Shown here: piece after piece, positions 23,331 to 35,689 of the stretch
How the letters are laid out: each line of letters opens with the position of its first letter
Position numbering within the stretch: position 1 is the stretch's first letter
Source: Haematobia irritans
Lineage: Eukaryota > Arthropoda > Insecta > Diptera > Muscidae
NCBI RefSeq assembly: GCF_050003625.1
Contig: NC_134400.1
Location: forward strand, 226,340,085-226,404,084
Reading direction: 5' to 3'
DNA length: 64,000 nucleotides
Made by a program: the position numbers and the translations under genes
The notes under the pieces: generated by a model
Database searches by the model: none
What the model saw: only the letters and a program-made list of their open reading frames with translations
Told to the model about the DNA's origin: nothing

Positions 23331-24752
23331 TAATCATGTCCGTCTGTGTTAATCACGCTACAGCCTTCAATAATGGCGCTATCGTCCTGAAATTTGGCGC
23401 AGATTCGTCTTTTGTTTGCAGGCAGATCAAGTTCGAAGATGGGCTATATCGGTCCAAGTTTTATCCCCATATAAACCGACCTCCCGATTTGGGGTCTTGG
23501 GCTTATAAAAACTGTAGTTTTTATCCAATTTGCCTGAAATTGGAAATCTAGAGGTATCTTAGAATTATCAAAAAGTGTACCGAAAATTGTGCTTATCGGT
23601 CCATGTTTTGGTATAGCGCCCATATGGACCGATTTCCCGATTTTGCTTCTTGGGCGTCTAGAAAGTATATTTTCTATCCGATTTGCCTGAAATTGGAAAT
23701 ATAGAGGTATTCTTGGACCATAAAAAGGTATGCCGAAAATGGCGTATATCGGTCCATGTTTTGATAGGGCCCCCATATTGACCGATCTCCCGATTTTACT
23801 TATTGGGCTTCTAGAATCCGTAGTTCTAATCCAATTCACCTGAAATTTGAAATCTAGAGGTACTCTAGGATCCTAAAAACGTGTACCAAAAATGGTGAGT
23901 ACCGGTCCATGGTTTGATATAGCCCCCATATAGACCGATCTCCCGATTTTACTTCTTGGGCTTCTAGAATCCGCAGTTTTTACCCAATTTGCCTGAAATT
24001 GGAAATCTAAAGGTATTCTAGGACCATAAAGGGGTGTGACGAATATATTGAGTATCGGTACAGTTTTTGATATAGCCCCCATATAAACCGGCCCTCCGAT
24101 TTGGGGTCTAGATTCTAGAACTACAATTAAATGTGCTGAATACTGTGTGTATCCTTCCATGTTCTGTAGCCCCCATTACACCGAACTCCCGATTTAAGTC
24201 CTAGGGTTTCTACAAATTGTAGTTTTTATCCGATTTGCCACAAATTGAAAATATAATGACATTTTAGACCCATAACAGAGTGTATATGATTTAGTTTTAT
24301 CGGTCCATTTGGTAAGGCCTCCATATAGACCGATTTCACTTATTGAGGGTATAGAAGGCGCACTGATCATGAAAATTCCTTGAAACTGAATGTAAAATTT
24401 CCAGATTTTACTTCTCGTAGTCATTTAAATAATTGGGATGAAAATTCACAGATTTTAGATTTCAAATCAAGGCGTTATTTCATCATTTTCTTGTACTTAC
24501 AAGAGATTTTTTTAAGATTCCTCTAAAACTCAAACAAAAAACGGTTCTTATAAATTCAGAATCTGATATAGTCTTCATAGGTAAAATCTTTACATTTATC
24601 TGTGGGAAGTGTACTGGGTGAACTGATCTGCTTGGGAAAATATCTGTCATCTAACTCCCTTGAAATTCTCAAAGGAAATTATTATATTTGATTCATGGTG
24701 GTGGGTATTTAAGATTCGGCCCGGCCGAACTTACTACTGTATACACTTGTTT
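23331..24752 (+). repeat. Satellite-bearing unit with diverged 153-bp array (array 2)
   Basis: Starts within 'catgtccgtctgtgttaatc' (5' part missing) and ends 'cggccgaacttactactg'. The word CCCATATNNACCGATCTCCC recurs with starts at 23466, 23619, 23772, 23925 and 24078, again exactly 153 bp apart. Sequence similarity to array 1 is low, so the period is kept while the sequence has diverged. Minus-strand frames of 76-131 codons here are periodic artefacts. Confidence 0.85.
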
Positions 24753-24754
24753 CT

Positions 24755-24832
24755 AGCTATTTTTTAGTTTTTTATTTAGCTATTTTTTGGGCAAATCTAG
24801 CGGTTTTTGGAGAAACAATTCTGGCAACGCTG
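24755..24832 (-). mobile_element. hAT-like terminus, isolated
   Basis: Read on the minus strand from 24832 the sequence is CAGCGTTGCCAGAATTGTTT, followed by 'aaaaaccgctagattt'. The same terminus begins at 26007 on plus. No partner end or target duplication was found for either. Confidence 0.5.
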
Positions 24833-26006
24833 GTTTCTACTGACTTAACTGTTTACAAATTGTTTTTTGTATTTGATGACAACCGAGCTAAAATTAAATG
24901 TATATTAATATATACACAAATCATAAAAAATATGTCCCACAAAAACCTTTCTTATTGGTCCCTAAGGAAATTTGGCAATATCAATTCCAACAAAGGAATA
25001 TTTCAATTATTTTGCAATAAACTATAATTTATAATATACTAAAATTTTACAATATTGGTATTCTCATATTGACTATGACATTATTCCATAAAATTTGCCA
25101 TCGATTCATAAATAATTTTCACATTGCCTAAGGCTTCCTCTCTCAGCACTATCCTTTATGGGATTTTGTAAAAATTGTTTTGCTGAATTAATAGAAATAT
25201 TTTATAAAACCCTAAAATAAATCATTGAAAAATATATACGAAGAATTGTGGTTTAGCTACCCAGCATGTGTGTGATAATATTCCTGCTATCCAAGCTTAT
25301 GTGGTATCGTATAAATTTATACTCTCTTCCACTACTCTGATATTTATTCGTATAAATTAAAGCAATATAATATTGTTGACGTGACAATGTATGTGTTTTG
25401 GGGATATTTGGGGGGATGTGTGGCGGTTCTGAATAAAGCTTTGTTACCACATGATGGACATGTGACCGGAAAAAGGAGACCAACCCAAAAAATGTTGATG
25501 CTTCACATAGCACACATGCATATGTTGTCCGTATAAGGGATTGGAGTAAAGCATAATTTGTGACTTTTTAAGACCACAAAATTCCATTAAGTTCATGGAG
25601 TTATGGATTTTGTTAAGTTGGTTTTTTTTTTCTATGGATTTTCAAAGAACAACAAAGGATTATGATGAAATTTAAGACTTTCCAAAGATGTATACTTGCC
25701 GTTGAATATCAAACAAAATTCTTAATAAAACTTGTGCTTACCTGAAAAGAAATTAGAAAGAGATATAGAGTATTAGTCAAAATAATAAAAATAAAATTTA
25801 TGAAATGGATTTCATGAATATCTATTTTCCCACAAAAAAAAATATTTTTGTGTGCATTTTGTTTTGTTATATTGGGTGGTCTGCAAAGTCTTTTGGTTGG
25901 TATTTTATTAATTACCAGTAAAAACTCACATTGGTATCAAATTGCCTTTAAATGGAAATCTTATTTATGCCATATAAAGAAAGTATTTCTCTACAACATT
26001 GCCTAG
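24833..26006. other. Unassigned AT-rich sequence
   Basis: A fragment 'cccacaaaaaaaaatattt' near 25830 repeats the start of the element at 43282. No gene recognised. Confidence 0.5.
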
Positions 26007-26090
26007 CAGCGTTACCAGAATTGTTTCACCAAAAACCGCTAGATTTTTCCAAAAAAAAAAAATACCAGAAAAAATGCTAAATATTTTTTG
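26007..26090 (+). mobile_element. hAT-like terminus, isolated
   Basis: CAGCGTTACCAGAATTGTTT followed by 'accaaaaaccgctag', the same terminus as at 24832 on the other strand. No matching right end found. Confidence 0.5.
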
Positions 26091-26222
26091 TACCAAAAAT
26101 CACGGAGGGAATTTTTGCTAACATTTCCATTGAGCTTTGAAATATGTGGAGAATGATATATGTTGGTTAGGTGACACTACTGATGTTGAACTTATCAATA
26201 AGTGTTGTCCGATTTTATGTTT

Positions 26223-26430
26223 AGGGGCCTCGTTTTTGTAGCCGAGTCCGGACGGCATTTTAAATTACGCTGGGACCAGGTAATAAAGTTTTGAAGCACT
26301 CAGAAATGTCACTGGCATTACTAAGAGCGAATGAACAACTTTTTTGGTTTTCGGTGTTCTAAACTGGGATTGAACCCATGACCCTTTGTATGCAAGATGA
26401 ACATGCTAATCATTGCACCATGGTGGATAG
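26223..26430 (-). repeat. tRNA-derived SINE, 3' truncated
   Basis: On the minus strand: tRNA-like head (A-box region 'tggtgcaatgattagcatg', B-box GGGTTCAATCC at about 26363-26373), then 'ggtgttctaaactggg' and the body with 'acatttctgagtgcttcaaa' and 'ttacc'. The CCTAA tail is missing. Confidence 0.7.
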
Positions 26431-26758
26431 TTTTATAAGTCTGACATATGCAGATATGTTGCTAGCATTACTGGAAGGGTGTAACTCAGTTGGTGTTACA
26501 AAGGGGCTTATAGCCGTGTCTGAAACGGAGCCCACATTACTTGAGTACAAGACGAATATGACAACCGCATAGAAATTCTATTCAATTACATTTCGTCTCA
26601 TAGGAAAGTTATCCAAGATAGATTTACACAACTATCACGTTTTTCGATTTTTCAAGTAATTATGCATAAATCATATATTCAAAGCCATGTTAGTCACTAA
26701 TAAAATTTACTGTACATAAAATCGTGTAAGATTTTCACTTTACTTTAAATTCTTACGA
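26431..26758. other. Unassigned sequence
   Basis: No gene or repeat recognised. Confidence 0.45.
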
Positions 26759-27694
26759 AAAAGAAAATTTAAAACAAAAGATCTTTAACAACCAAAATGT
26801 ATTTTAAAGTTTGTTCCCTAAAAATATGTTTCGTTTATCATTATAATAAAGTGGAGTGCACTTTAAGGATGATAAATCATAAATTTAGTTGCCTATTTTT
26901 GAATAACACCATGGAAATATTGATAAACGTCAAATAAGCCCTGATTTGGGTTCCTTTGGCAAGAAACTATAAAAACTTTTGGAACTGCAGATCACAGAGA
27001 ATCACTGTGCCTTCCCTCGCAAAGATACAAAATTGTGTTTGTCTCACACCGTATATTTCTAAGTATTTATAACCAAACATAATAAAAAAATACATAGGTG
27101 GTATTTCGCTCTATGATATATATCTTTATACACATGATAGCGAATTGTTGTGCTTCCTCTTTTTTTTAAGAATTATTATGAATGAATATGAAACACAAAA
27201 TTTCTTTCAAAAGAAAATTTAAGATAAAAGATCTTTAACAACCAAAATGTATTTTAAAGTTTGTTCCCTAAAAATATATTTCGTTTATCATTATAATAAA
27301 GTGGAGTGTACTTTAAGGATGATAAATCATAAAAGTTTAGTTGCCTACTTTTCGATAACACCATAGAAATATTGATAAACATCAAATAAGCCCTGATTTG
27401 GGTTCCTTCGGCAAGGAACTATAAAAACTTTTGGAACTGCAGATAGGCAAAAAGTCCATGCTATGGAGGTAATTTTTATGTAATAAGAGAATCACTGTGC
27501 CCTCCCTCGCAAAGATACAAAATTGTGTTTGTCTCGCACCGTATATTTCTAAGTATTTATAACCAAAAATAATAAAAAAATACATTGTTGGTATTTCGCT
27601 CTTTGATATATATCTTTATACATATGATAGCGAATTGTTGTGCTTCCTTTTTTTTAAGAATTATTATAAATGAATATGAAACACAAATTTCTTT
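26759..27694. repeat. ~450-bp tandem duplication
   Basis: Two head-to-tail copies (about 26759-27208 and 27209-27694), aligned over almost the whole length with few substitutions. The word AGATCTTTAACAACC starts at 26779 and 27229, an offset of 450 bp. The second copy has about 38 extra bases around 27446-27484. No coding frame is shared by both copies, and neither inverted repeats nor a target duplication were seen, so a local duplication is more likely than transposition. Confidence 0.85.
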
Positions 27695-28704
27695 CTTTTC
27701 ATATTTTAGAGTTTTATAGTTTTCTTGGTATGTCCTTTTAAAAAAATAATGCACTATTGTTTTACGACATAATAGAGTTGGCCATAAAAATATTTATGAG
27801 ATTTTGTCATCTTCGTTTTTTATTCGACGGGCTAAAGCATAACAAAAATTGGAAAACAAGAACGGAGAATTATGATGCTGCTCCCCTTCGAATTGTATAT
27901 GAGAAAAAGGGAAAGATACCAAAATTGTTTTACATTTGCCAAAAAAAAAAAACAGATGGAGGACGAAAAAAAATGTTTGCTGTTTGAAAAAATCAAGCCG
28001 AGGAAAGGAACAATAGCAATACGAATTTTGGAATGTCTTGCATTCAAATAAGAAAAAAAATAAGAGGATTCATGGCAAGGACCTCACACACATGGCTTTG
28101 AACAATTTCTTTTTTTTTTTTTGTCCATTGCATAAGTCAAATATTGTGAATATGCATGCTAGTGCATGATTTAGAATATATGTGGTGCTTTTCTCTATGG
28201 AAGACAATAGAAAAACAAAAATAGAAATTTCGCCATTTAGATTTCTGTCATGATTTTGTGATGTTGACTGGGATATTGCGGCTGTTTGTTTTTCGTTGCT
28301 TCTATTGTCTGAACATAGTTTTTTTTCTCTACTATTTCTCAAAAGGATCCCTTCATGTAAAGGTCTCACTAATATGAAAAAAAACTCTTTGGAAGAATAG
28401 AAATGGATTTTGGGGTTAAATTTGACAGAATGAAAATAGCGCAATATTCAATTTGCTTTGCCGTTAAATTTCACTTGAAAAGATGAGATAAAGAGATAAC
28501 TCAGTTGGATACAAATCTATGAAAACTATATATGTTCTTACTGGATAAGTCCACATATAAAAATAAATTTGAGAACCAATAATTTTTTTTTTTTGGAAAA
28601 ACAACGACAAATTTTTTTTTAATTTCCCTGCAACAAATTAATTTGGACTTTTAATAACCACTATTACAAATAAGAGGACAAAGAGGACTTTAAAATCTAG
28701 CATA
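27695..28704. other. Unassigned AT-rich sequence
   Basis: A and T runs at about 27943, 28110 and 28584. Frames are short and without features. Confidence 0.5.
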
Positions 28705-29838
28705 CACGCAGAGAAGAAACATGATTGTCACAATCATATTCGAAGAGCAAAATAATATGATAGGAGCTATTTTTGCGGCGACCATGTAATATTTTAACCT
28801 GCAACCATGTTGGCTCAGTGAACGTGGTTCTAAGAAAAATATAATTGTCCTCATCTAAAATGTTATTATATTGATAAAAAGAATTTTGTTTGAATGAAAA
28901 GACAATGGTCACGATTTAAAATGTTATGGTATTCATTAAAAATGCTTTTCTCCTAGTTAAAAGAACATGGTCACAACCTAAAATGTTTTGATCTTTATGA
29001 AAAAACTTTTTTCATCGTCGAAAAAAGGACGCCACTTGAGAAAAGAAAACACAAAATTAACTTTATTTGTTTGTTTTTATTTATTAGTTTATAAATAATT
29101 CATTGTTTATTTGTATTTATAATGCCGTTCAAGCAGACTTCATATATTTTTACACACTCTATTTTATTTCAATTTCAACAATAAGTAATTATTCCATATT
29201 TACATCGTGCTCATCAAATGTACAAACGCAGACATCATGTAACTGCAAATAAAAATAAATGATACCATATAGCAAAATGCAGAACAAAAAACAGGTACAT
29301 TTTTTCAATTACACTTTCCTTTTTTTGTGGTCACATAAAACCACGTGCCACTTCTGAATAAATAAATTAACACAAAACACAAAAAATCCGTATTCTCCGT
29401 CCATTCCAAGAAACAATCAACACACGACTGACGCGCAAAATGAAAATCGTGTGTACCTGGTCAATGTTTTTATAAAATTATTTTCGCTGCAAAAAAGTTA
29501 AAAAATGTAAATGGTCTTTATGGCCATGTAATGGTTCTAGACATGTCTATACTCAACCTATAAAAATACTTTTTTCCCTGTAAAAAAGTAAAAAAATGGA
29601 ATGGTCAAGAACATGATTTTCCCGACCATTTAATGGTTTCAAGTTCTATCATTTAAATGATAAAACATGTTTGCGGCATTTGAGAACCATTTAAATGCTT
29701 ATTGCCAACATATATTTTTCTCCGCTCGAAAACTATTTTTACAAAGACAAAATACATGGTTTTCGCGGCAATTACATGCTCTAGATAAGCATTAAATGGA
29801 TGCGGCAACCATGTCCAAACATGGTTTTTCTGTGCGTG
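28705..29838. mobile_element. TA-flanked inverted-repeat element, 1.1 kb
   Basis: TA at 28703-28704 and 29839-29840. Ends are CACGCAGAGAAGAAACATG and, read inward from the right, CACGCACAGAAAAACCATG. Both arms carry 'aaccatgt', 'gcggcaa' and 'aaaatgttat' words that resemble the smaller foldback MITEs at 30508 and 51266. Non-coding; it could be the longer parent form. Confidence 0.75.
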
Positions 29839-29991
29839 TAACAACAACTTCGATACCTGAAACGACATCGACAAATTGTTCAAAAGTTGGTAGAAGGTAA
29901 CGAAGTCTACACCATTTATTAATTTCTCGTAAAAGAAAATGTCGTAGTGTGAAGGAAAAAAATGAAAAAATTTTCTTTAGTGCCATACAAA

Positions 29992-30864
29992 CAGAGATGG
30001 TCCGAATAGCGATTTTCTTGGTTTTCTACTGTCTGTGTAAAACGTAAAAAAACGTAGTAAATGTCAAAAATACTAAAAAGCCTACTTAGATTTGATTTAC
30101 AACTATTTTTTAATAACCCATGGCTTGAAGAAGATACATTGAAGAATTTAAAAATTTTTCATATAATAATGTAAATTTTTATTCAAAAGTAATTTGCAAT
30201 TTTCCAGAGAAACAAGCATTTGAAAAGGTCTGAATGCAACGTGTTTGCAAATTGTTGAAACTGTGGAAAAAGTCGTGGCAAAAGTCGGATTTGCGTGTGG
30301 GCATACAAAATACTAACCACGTCGATTTAGATGTATATATAGCCCCGATTTCATATGGTCAAGTGTAATCAAACTGGCAATAGTACGCTATGAAATTTGT
30401 CGCAAAGATTGGTTCAATATAGTCGACTCTGGTATTAGCATTTTCTATAAGGAAAAGGCATTCGTAAATACTAAATTAAAAAAAAATTTATGGAATAAAT
30501 TGTTCTACGCAGAGAAGGAATATGATCACCCCAACCATGTTCCAAGAGCAAAATGTTACTTTTTCACGGAGAAAATGTACCATGTTCTTTTCTCGGAGAT
30601 TATGTATCTGATTTCGGAAAGCATGTTATGTTCGACGAGAAAAGAATATTTTTGCGACCAAAATGCTACATGGTCGCTGTGAAAAAGTAACATGGTGCTC
30701 TTGAAATATGTTTGAGGTGATCATATTCCTTCTCTGGGTGTATACCAACTCCAATTTTGTCAAAAACTAAGTATTTTACGGAGGTTTACGACGTTTTTGA
30801 CGTATGGTAAAATACGTCGTAAATGTATGTCAAATACCTTACAGTTTAGGACAGACCACCTCTG
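29992..30864. mobile_element. hAT-like element nested in an inverted-repeat element
   Basis: A perfect 8-bp duplication CATACAAA (29984-29991 and 30865-30872) flanks inverted termini CAGAGATGGTCCG and CAGAGGTGGTCTG. 873 bp, no transposase. It carries the foldback MITE 30508-30740 inside. Confidence 0.8.
30508..30740. mobile_element. Foldback MITE, CAC-AGAGAAGG family, nested
   Basis: Arms 'gcagagaaggaatatgatca' and 'tgatcatattccttctctg' pair, and further inverted words (GTTACTTTTTCAC/GTGAAAAAGTAAC) extend the fold. TA lies on both outer sides, though the left end lacks two bases of the usual CAC. A close relative is at 51266-51513. Confidence 0.8.
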
Positions 30865-31016
30865 CATACAAAGTTCAAGATGGGCGCATTAATAGTAAAA
30901 TTTACAAATTTTAAGAGTCTGGACTATTGTGTGGGAGACACGAATTTATTTCCATGAACTATAATAGAGTTAAATTGTCTTTAGTGACATATTGGGTTCA
31001 CTTTTTTTTTTGAGTG

Positions 31017-32440
31017 TTGTTCTTGGTTCAAATAAGAATTCTTTATTCAAATATATCTAGGAAAATAACCTATATTTTTTGTAATGTAATTGAATTAAAT
31101 GAAGTGAAATAAAACTAAAATGAATAAAAATATTGCATACGTCAAAGACATTCGATTTTTTTCCCGACATCAATAGTAACCAAAAGAGTTTATTTAACAG
31201 TTTAATGAAATTAACAAAAAGTTCAAACCCTCAGAAAGTTTTTCGATACGAAGTCAGCAGATGAAGCACCACTTGTCAAATCCGGCAGAGTTCTCACAAA
31301 CAAAAACAAAAGAAAAAAATCGCCCTGTTCATCGCAATGCCAAAAAAGAGACATCCATTGGTTTCTAAAATGGAAGTGGTTTTTTAACGATTCCATTGAA
31401 ACAATAGACAAGGGAAAAAATCTGCAAACGAAATCTCGGCAATATGGAATTGCAAGTAAATTGGCGGAAATAGTCAGTTTAACAGACTTCTCCACAAACA
31501 CACCCACAAAATCACATCACTCCACATATTAGTACACAGACATGAATACGACCATGTGTTGCCATCGTCATCCATCGCCCTCAAAGAGAATCTGAATTCT
31601 GGAGTGATGCTCTATTTCACAGAAACGACGACAGAGGCAAAAATCTACGAAATCTGGATACGAACTCGGGTAACCCCAAACAGTCATAGACAAAAGAATT
31701 CTCCTGGCCTTCCCTGACTTTCCGTAAAGAGCCTCCCAGTTTGTTTTTTTTTTTGCTTTTGTTGTTGGTGTCTACGATAATTTAAATTCATTACGACGGC
31801 GATTTGCAAGAAGTGAAAAGATACCAAATGCTTTGGGCGCGCAAATGAATGTCATCCAGTTGTCACAGCCTCCATCATCATTGTAGTCGTGCTTTCCGAC
31901 CGGAAAGGGGGAGCAGAGGTGGAGAAGCCCTCAATTTATGCAAATGATATGTAAATTAGTTAAATGTTATGTTCCATGTGAACATTTGAAGAGCATCACA
32001 TCAAATTAGGTAATTGGGATAAGCAGGCACACTGAGAGATAGAGAGAGAGAGAGAATGAGAGCACCGTAGATGCTAAGCGTGGCCGTGATGGGTGGGGAG
32101 GCAATTGAATTTGGAAAGAGAGAAAATTGATTTATTTTTTTTTCAGGCTATTAGCCAGATTGATAAGACAGGCCCCCAAAGGAAATCTGACAATTGAAGT
32201 GACTGAAAATCTTTTTGTCAGGCAAAGAGGAGTGTGCAAGTCTACCCTCTTCCGCCTGCAAAACAAATGGCATCTTTAAAAAGTCGTTTTTGAATATGGT
32301 TTCTTTTAAAAATCTTACTAGCAAATTTCTTTAGTGGAATTTCACAATTTTGGAAACATAGCGGAAATAAGGTATATAAACAATAACAACTTTTTTAACC
32401 CATGGACAAAGGCATTGTAGGATAAAAAAATGCTGTCTTT
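31017..32440. other. Unassigned sequence with GA microsatellite
   Basis: A (GA)n run lies at about 32036-32055. The stretch 31500-32260 is less AT-rich than its surroundings but shows no coding frame. The 94-codon minus frame at 31223-31507 has no family features. Confidence 0.5.
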
Positions 32441-32449
32441 AAAGTAGTT

Positions 32450-32595
32450 TCAAACGAAACGAAAGAATTAACTATTTGGGCTTCAAAAAAAGATATGCTG
32501 AGACATAATATGTTTGAATAAATTCTGAAAATATATATCCTTGAAGAAGAATATATTTGGGAAAATATGTTACAGAGGCGATTTTGTTTAGGGTG
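32450..32595 (+). mobile_element. ATATGTTTGG-repeat element, right end only
   Basis: Ends 'atgttacagaggcgatttt' ... 'tagggtg' followed by TA at 32596-32597, the same right end as the elements at 13636 and 34478. About 130 bp also match, inverted, the start of 35690-36310. The left part is not found. Confidence 0.6.
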
Positions 32596-33929
32596 TAATT
32601 TTAGTCCAACTCGAGGTCATAAATTAAAAAAAAAAACTACACATGTTTTTATTATACCCTTCACCACTACTGTGGTACAGGGTATAATAAGTTTGTGCAT
32701 TTGTATGTAACGCCAAGAAGGAAAGGTCAGAGACCCATCGTTTACACTCTTAGAAAAATATGCTTTTCATATATTCCGATATAAACAAAATGTATTTCGG
32801 GCACAATTTTAAAACACAATATATTTAAGTGCAAACATGTAATGTTCCTAAACTAACACTAAATGTTTGGGACATCTATGTTAATATGTTACAATATACT
32901 ATGTTTGGGGCATGAATGTTTCATAAAAATCATATGTGTGAATGCAAACATATATACATTTACAAATTTCTACTAAACATACATATGTTGTGATATTTTA
33001 TTCAAAGCGACAGAGAGAGTATAGAGAAAGAAATAGAGATGGAAACCGGGAGAGTTGACAAAAGATATCAACATAATACAGCGAAAGAATCAAAAGAGAA
33101 CAATTTCTGTGAAACCACTTGTATGTTGTTTCGGAAAACTGTTTTATGATAAGGCCAAAAATTTGATATGCTTAAGTCTAAATATTATTTAATTTGAATA
33201 AAGAGAATGGACATTCGGAACCAAGAGAATAGACATTTGAAAAACAAACAGCATATGTTTTCGCTTTGAGAGCAGAATTTTATGTATGTATGGACATGTG
33301 TTTTGTTTATTTTTTATAATCAGGGGTCTTCATACAAAATAACGAAAGGCCACTATACTCTTTTTAGAATTGGGACAGTAAAATGAAATAAGGAGGAAAT
33401 AGTGAAAAATTACACAGTAAAATGTATAAAAACAAAGTTTAGTTCCTCTTTGTTAATAAGTAGTCCACACCTTCAAATATAAAAGCGGGCATTAAGATCG
33501 AGTTTTGCAGCTAAAACAATTTAAAAAGTTTATTTTCTTTAAAATGAATTATTAAAGAAAAATAAAAGGCATTTTAGAGCGATGGTGTAAATGCTAATAA
33601 AAAACTGTTCACGTTTAAATAAATTTATGTTTATATTATAAAATTATTTATGTATGTTTATACTCGTCTCCACGTTCTTCTTTTGTTAGAGTTTTTGAAT
33701 TCCTTCCAAATTTTAAAGTTTTGTACCAAAAACAGTTTTTTGTTACAAAATTGTTATTTTTGCAATAAAAAAATAATATGTTATCCAAAAATCAGTCAGT
33801 TTCGTTTATATCAAGCACTATTACTGACTATAAATCTTTAATAACCCACATTTCGAAGTTTCATTATAAAAATGTAATATATTATAAATATAAATGTGTA
33901 AATTAAAAAAAAAATAAAAAAAAGTGTTC

Positions 33930-34001
33930 GGTCCGAGCAGGGATTGAACCCACGACCCTTTGCATGCAAGGCAGACATGCTAACCACTGCTCCACGTGGC
34001 A
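33930..34001 (-). ncRNA. tRNA-like module A
   Basis: On minus: GTGGAGCAGTGGTTAGCATG (A-box side) and GGGTTCAATCCC (B-box), TGC at the anticodon position. Its minus-strand head is close to the SINE heads of this window. Confidence 0.55.
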
Positions 34002-34109
34002 AACAAATGTATGTTTCTGTTAAATAATGTTATGTTTGTGGGCGCTGCAAACTATGCTATATAAATGTAACTTATAACGATAATTATCTGCTGGTGACCA
34101 TAACAGCTA

Positions 34110-34178
34110 AGTAGCCCATTGGATAGTGTGTTGGCTTACAAACTGTATGGTCCTCGGTTCGATTCTCCGTGCAGGCGA
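34110..34178 (+). ncRNA. tRNA-like module B
   Basis: A-box-like TAGCCCATTGG and B-box GGTTCGATTC, then 'gcaggcgaaagg'. Diverges from module A as in the 2377 element. Confidence 0.5.
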
Positions 34179-35689
34179 AAGGTAAAATTTAAAAAATTTA
34201 TAAAAGTGAATAATTTCTTCAACATTATTTGTATTACAGAAAAAGGTGCAAAGAGCTAGAATATTTCGTGGAAGTGAAAATTATGCGAGTGAATGAGCAC
34301 AATCTTCTTTGAGGAAAAATCTTCCAAGCGTATACTATTTTTGGGCTCAAAATGCTTCCAAACATATATGTTCACATAAAACAAACATATTAATGTTTCG
34401 GCAGTATCCAATAATATATGTGCTTCCTGCAAAATATGTTTGGAACATATGTTAAAGAAGCGATTTTTTTTGAGGGTGTAGTATACCGATCGGCTTAGAA
34501 TTAAATTCTGAGTCGATTTAGCTATGTCCATCTGTCTGCTCGCAATTTAAGTCCGATCGGCCTGAAATTTGACACAGAGTTTTACATGGGCGCAAAGACA
34601 ATCGCTATTGATTTTGAAAAAATCGGTTCAGATTTAGATGTAGTTGTCATATATATTTATCACCGATCTGGTCATAATTAACGTATTTATCGACGGATTT
34701 TCTCAAAATTTCGGGCAGCCAAATATTTTGGGGTTTTCGTAAGATATGCAAAATATCAGCCAAATCGGTTCAGATTTAGATATAGCTCCCATATATATCT
34801 TTCGTCCGATTTTGACAAATATGGCCACAAAAGCCAGAGGTTTGATCTGATTTGCTTCAAATTTTGCACAAGGAGTACGTTTAATAGTATCGTTAAGCGT
34901 GCTAAATTTGGTTTAAATTGGTTCAGATTTTGATATAGCTCCCATATATATCTTTCGTCCGATTTGCATTTATATGACTTCCAAATGCCAGAGTTTTGGC
35001 CTGAGTTGCTTTAAATTTTGCATAAGGAGTACGTTTAATAGTATCGCTAAGTGTGCCAAATTTGGTTGAAATCGCTTCAGATTTAGATATAGCTCTTTCG
35101 CCCGATTTACACCCACATGACCACGGAGGCCAAAATTATTCTCCCATTTACGTTTTTTTTTTTGCTGAGATAGCAGGATTATTATTCTAACTATGCATGT
35201 CAAATTTGGTCAAAATAGGTTCATATTTAGATATAGATCCCTTATATATGTACGCCAGAGTAGGGGAAATATGGTAGAATGTTTCAAAAATTGTAAATAT
35301 TTCCCAAATTGTCCTACATCTCAAATACATATGTATCGCCCTATAAATCATAAATGCTCTTTTGCATCTAAATTGCTCTAGCTTTATATTTCCCATATTT
35401 TTTACTAACATAACATTGTGTTTCATCCCAGGGTGTTAGCCGATTTAATTTTTAATTCTAGCGATTTTGTAGAAGTACAAAAAATTGTCTCCAAATCGTT
35501 TCAGATATAAATATTTGTATATGGGAATAAAAACCTTGATAATAACTCCCAACAAATTTGAAGGAGTTGAGATGGTAACACAAATTTTGTTCTACATAAT
35601 GGTGAAGGGTATAATATAGTCGGCCCCGCCCGACTTTAGACTTTGCTTACTTGTTTTTATTTAAAAAAGCTAATATTTGCATTGGACAT

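Larger units (their letters stand above)
29841..31016. mobile_element. Inverted-repeat element (57756 family) interrupted by a hAT-like insert
   Basis: The left part ends 'ttctttagtgccatacaaa' and the right part resumes 'catacaaagttcaagatggg'. The intact relative at 57756-58285 reads 'tctttagtgacatacgaagt' across the same point. The right end is 'cacttttttttttgagtg'. The exact left border is not certain. Interrupted by the element at 29992-30864. Confidence 0.65.
32745..34478. mobile_element. 1.7-kb ATATGTTTGG-repeat element with two tRNA-like modules
   Basis: TA on both sides (32743-32744, 34479-34480) inside the satellite-bearing unit. Removing it rejoins '..cgtttagtataccgatcgg' as expected for that repeat class. 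Ends are CACTCTTAGAAAAATATGC and 'agcgattttttttgagggtg'. The middle (about 33680-34300) matches the 2377-3280 element, including module A (minus, 33930-34001) and module B (plus, 34110-34178). So this is a longer form of the tRNA-bearing family with extra ATATGTTTGG-rich arms. Confidence 0.8.
32651..35656 (+). repeat. Satellite-bearing unit, split by a tRNA-bearing element
   Basis: Starts ATTATACCCTTCACCACTAC with 'acagggtataataag' and ends 'gcccgactttagactttgc', the full layout of this repeat class. After the nested insert, array words (GGTTCAGATTTAGATATAGC type) start at about 34626, 34768, 34921, 35074 and 35219. Two of the intervals are again 153 bp. The 10-base word TGTTTTTATT occurs at both borders (32644-32653 and 35652-35661) and may be a target duplication. 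Confidence 0.75.

Noticed and set aside
23444..24424. Minus-strand frames of 131, 95 and 76 codons with repeated SKIGRSVYMGAI-like text.
   Set aside because: Same artefact from array 2.
25875..25920. A mariner-like end in 'tattgggtggtctgcaaagt'.
   Set aside because: Only loosely similar to known mariner ends, with no second end and no transposase.
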